A stretch of DNA of 6,144 nt from an uncultured Acetatifactor sp. (GTDB lineage Bacteria > Bacillota > Clostridia > Lachnospirales > Lachnospiraceae): contig CANRMK010000152.1 in NCBI GenBank assembly GCA_947631715.1, positions 1 through 6,144 of the forward strand, given 5' to 3'. Shown here piece by piece: positions 5,588 to 6,144 of this stretch (positions are counted from its first letter, which is position 1; each line of letters starts with the position of its first letter). Position numbers and translations under genes: made by a program. The notes beneath the pieces are model-generated. The model made no database searches, was not told where the DNA came from, and saw only the letters and a list, made by a program, of their open reading frames with translations.

Positions 5588-6144
5588 CGCGCCTGCTGTC
5601 GATGCGCTCGGGGTGCCACTGGACGCCGATGATGGGGAGCGTTTGGTGGGAGATTCCCTCAATGCAGCCGTCCTCGGGACAGCGCTGGACGACGCTCAGC
5701 CCCTGGCCCAGATCTTTGATCGCCTGGTGGTGGGCGCTGTTCACATGGGCCCTCTCCCCATAGAGAGCGTACAGCCAGGAGCCCTTTTGAATGAGCGTAT
5801 CATGGTATTTGTCGCAGCCCTCATAGCGGTGGCGGGGGGCTGTGGGCATATCCTGCCAGATGGTGCCGCCAAGGCCCACATTGATGAGCTGTATGCCCTT
5901 GCAGATGCCGAGAAGCGGGATCTTCTCCCGAATGCAGATGTCCAGAGTCTGCAGCTGCAGGATATCCAGCTCCGTGTCGATCTGATGTGAACCGCGGTTC
6001 CTCTCTCCAAAGAAAGCGGGCGTGATGTCACCGCCTCCGGGCAGGATCACACAGCTGCAGCCTGCGGCTTCGCCTGCGTTCAGCGTGACCAGGGGGATGT
6101 GGCCCGCCGCTTCCACATATCTGACGTAATTTTCGGTGCAGGGC
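5511..6144 (-). CDS. Gamma-glutamyl-gamma-aminobutyrate hydrolase-like protein (peptidase C26), 5' end outside window
   Basis: This is a class I glutamine-amidotransferase-like hydrolase that would cleave gamma-glutamyl amides such as gamma-glutamyl-GABA, as PuuD does in putrescine breakdown. The substrate here is not proven. Motifs in order: ENYVRYVEAAGHIPLVT near the visible N-terminus, LPGGGDITPAFFGE, GICKGIQLINVGLGGTIWQD with the nucleophile Cys encoded at 5901-5903, VNSAHHQAI, and GVQWHPE with the catalytic His and Glu. The frame is open to the right edge. The GTG at 6116 that could be taken as a start is an internal Val, because the conserved ENYVRY segment lies upstream of it. Roughly the first 15-20 residues are missing, judged from family members. 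About 211 residues are visible. Its 3' end overlaps the 3' end of the DUF2974 gene by 77 bp, opposite strand. Confidence 0.93.
   Translation of the reverse strand, partial: PCTENYVRYVEAAGHIPLVTLNAGEAAGCSCVILPGGGDITPAFFGERNRGSHQIDTELDILQLQTLDICIREKIPLLGICKGIQLINVGLGGTIWQDMPTAPRHRYEGCDKYHDTLIQKGSWLYALYGERAHVNSAHHQAIKDLGQGLSVVQRCPEDGCIEGISHQTLPIIGVQWHPERIDSRRATIAGEKVLAYLVSLASLCPSAHFS

Noticed and set aside
5586..5608. AGCGC/GCGCT inverted repeat just after the DUF2974 stop as a terminator
   Set aside because: The stem is 5 bp with a 13-base loop and no T-tract, and it lies inside the C26 coding sequence.

Overview
The window looks like chromosomal DNA from an anaerobic Clostridia-type Firmicute, most likely Lachnospiraceae. 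The signs are strong AGGAGG-type ribosome binding sites, AT-rich intergenic DNA against GC-rich genes, and the protein types: a Firmicutes-type TetR regulator, a DUF2974/Mbeg1-like hydrolase and a Cache-type chemoreceptor. The genus cannot be fixed from sequence alone. No phage, transposon, CRISPR, rRNA or tRNA signal was seen.

Layout, left to right. (1) A small Lys/Ala-rich protein of unknown function on + (29-370). (2) A 205-bp gap with a near-consensus promoter (TTGACA-N18-TATGAT) and a leader of about 133 nt that may fold into competing stems. (3) A complete Si-type citrate synthase on + (576-1925), starting at TTG. (4) A leftward two-gene unit: a transmembrane methyl-accepting chemotaxis protein (start best placed at 4218, stop at 2488), then a TetR-family regulator one base after its stop. 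The unit ends at an intrinsic terminator whose hairpin begins inside the last TetR codons. (5) A 124-bp AT-rich divergent promoter region. (6) A DUF2974 alpha/beta-hydrolase-like protein on + (4343-5587). (7) A class I glutamine-amidotransferase-like hydrolase (peptidase C26, gamma-glutamyl-GABA hydrolase type) on -. Its start lies beyond the right edge, and its 3' end overlaps the 3' end of the DUF2974 gene by 77 bp.

The genes do not form one pathway. Citrate synthase makes citrate from acetyl-CoA and oxaloacetate, in such anaerobes probably mainly for glutamate synthesis. The chemoreceptor and TetR protein are very probably co-transcribed and translationally coupled. The two hydrolases are convergent neighbours. 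I found no convincing undescribed system. The points most worth a second look are the structured leader before citrate synthase, the MCP-TetR unit, the hairpin that overlaps the TetR stop, and the convergent 3' overlap.
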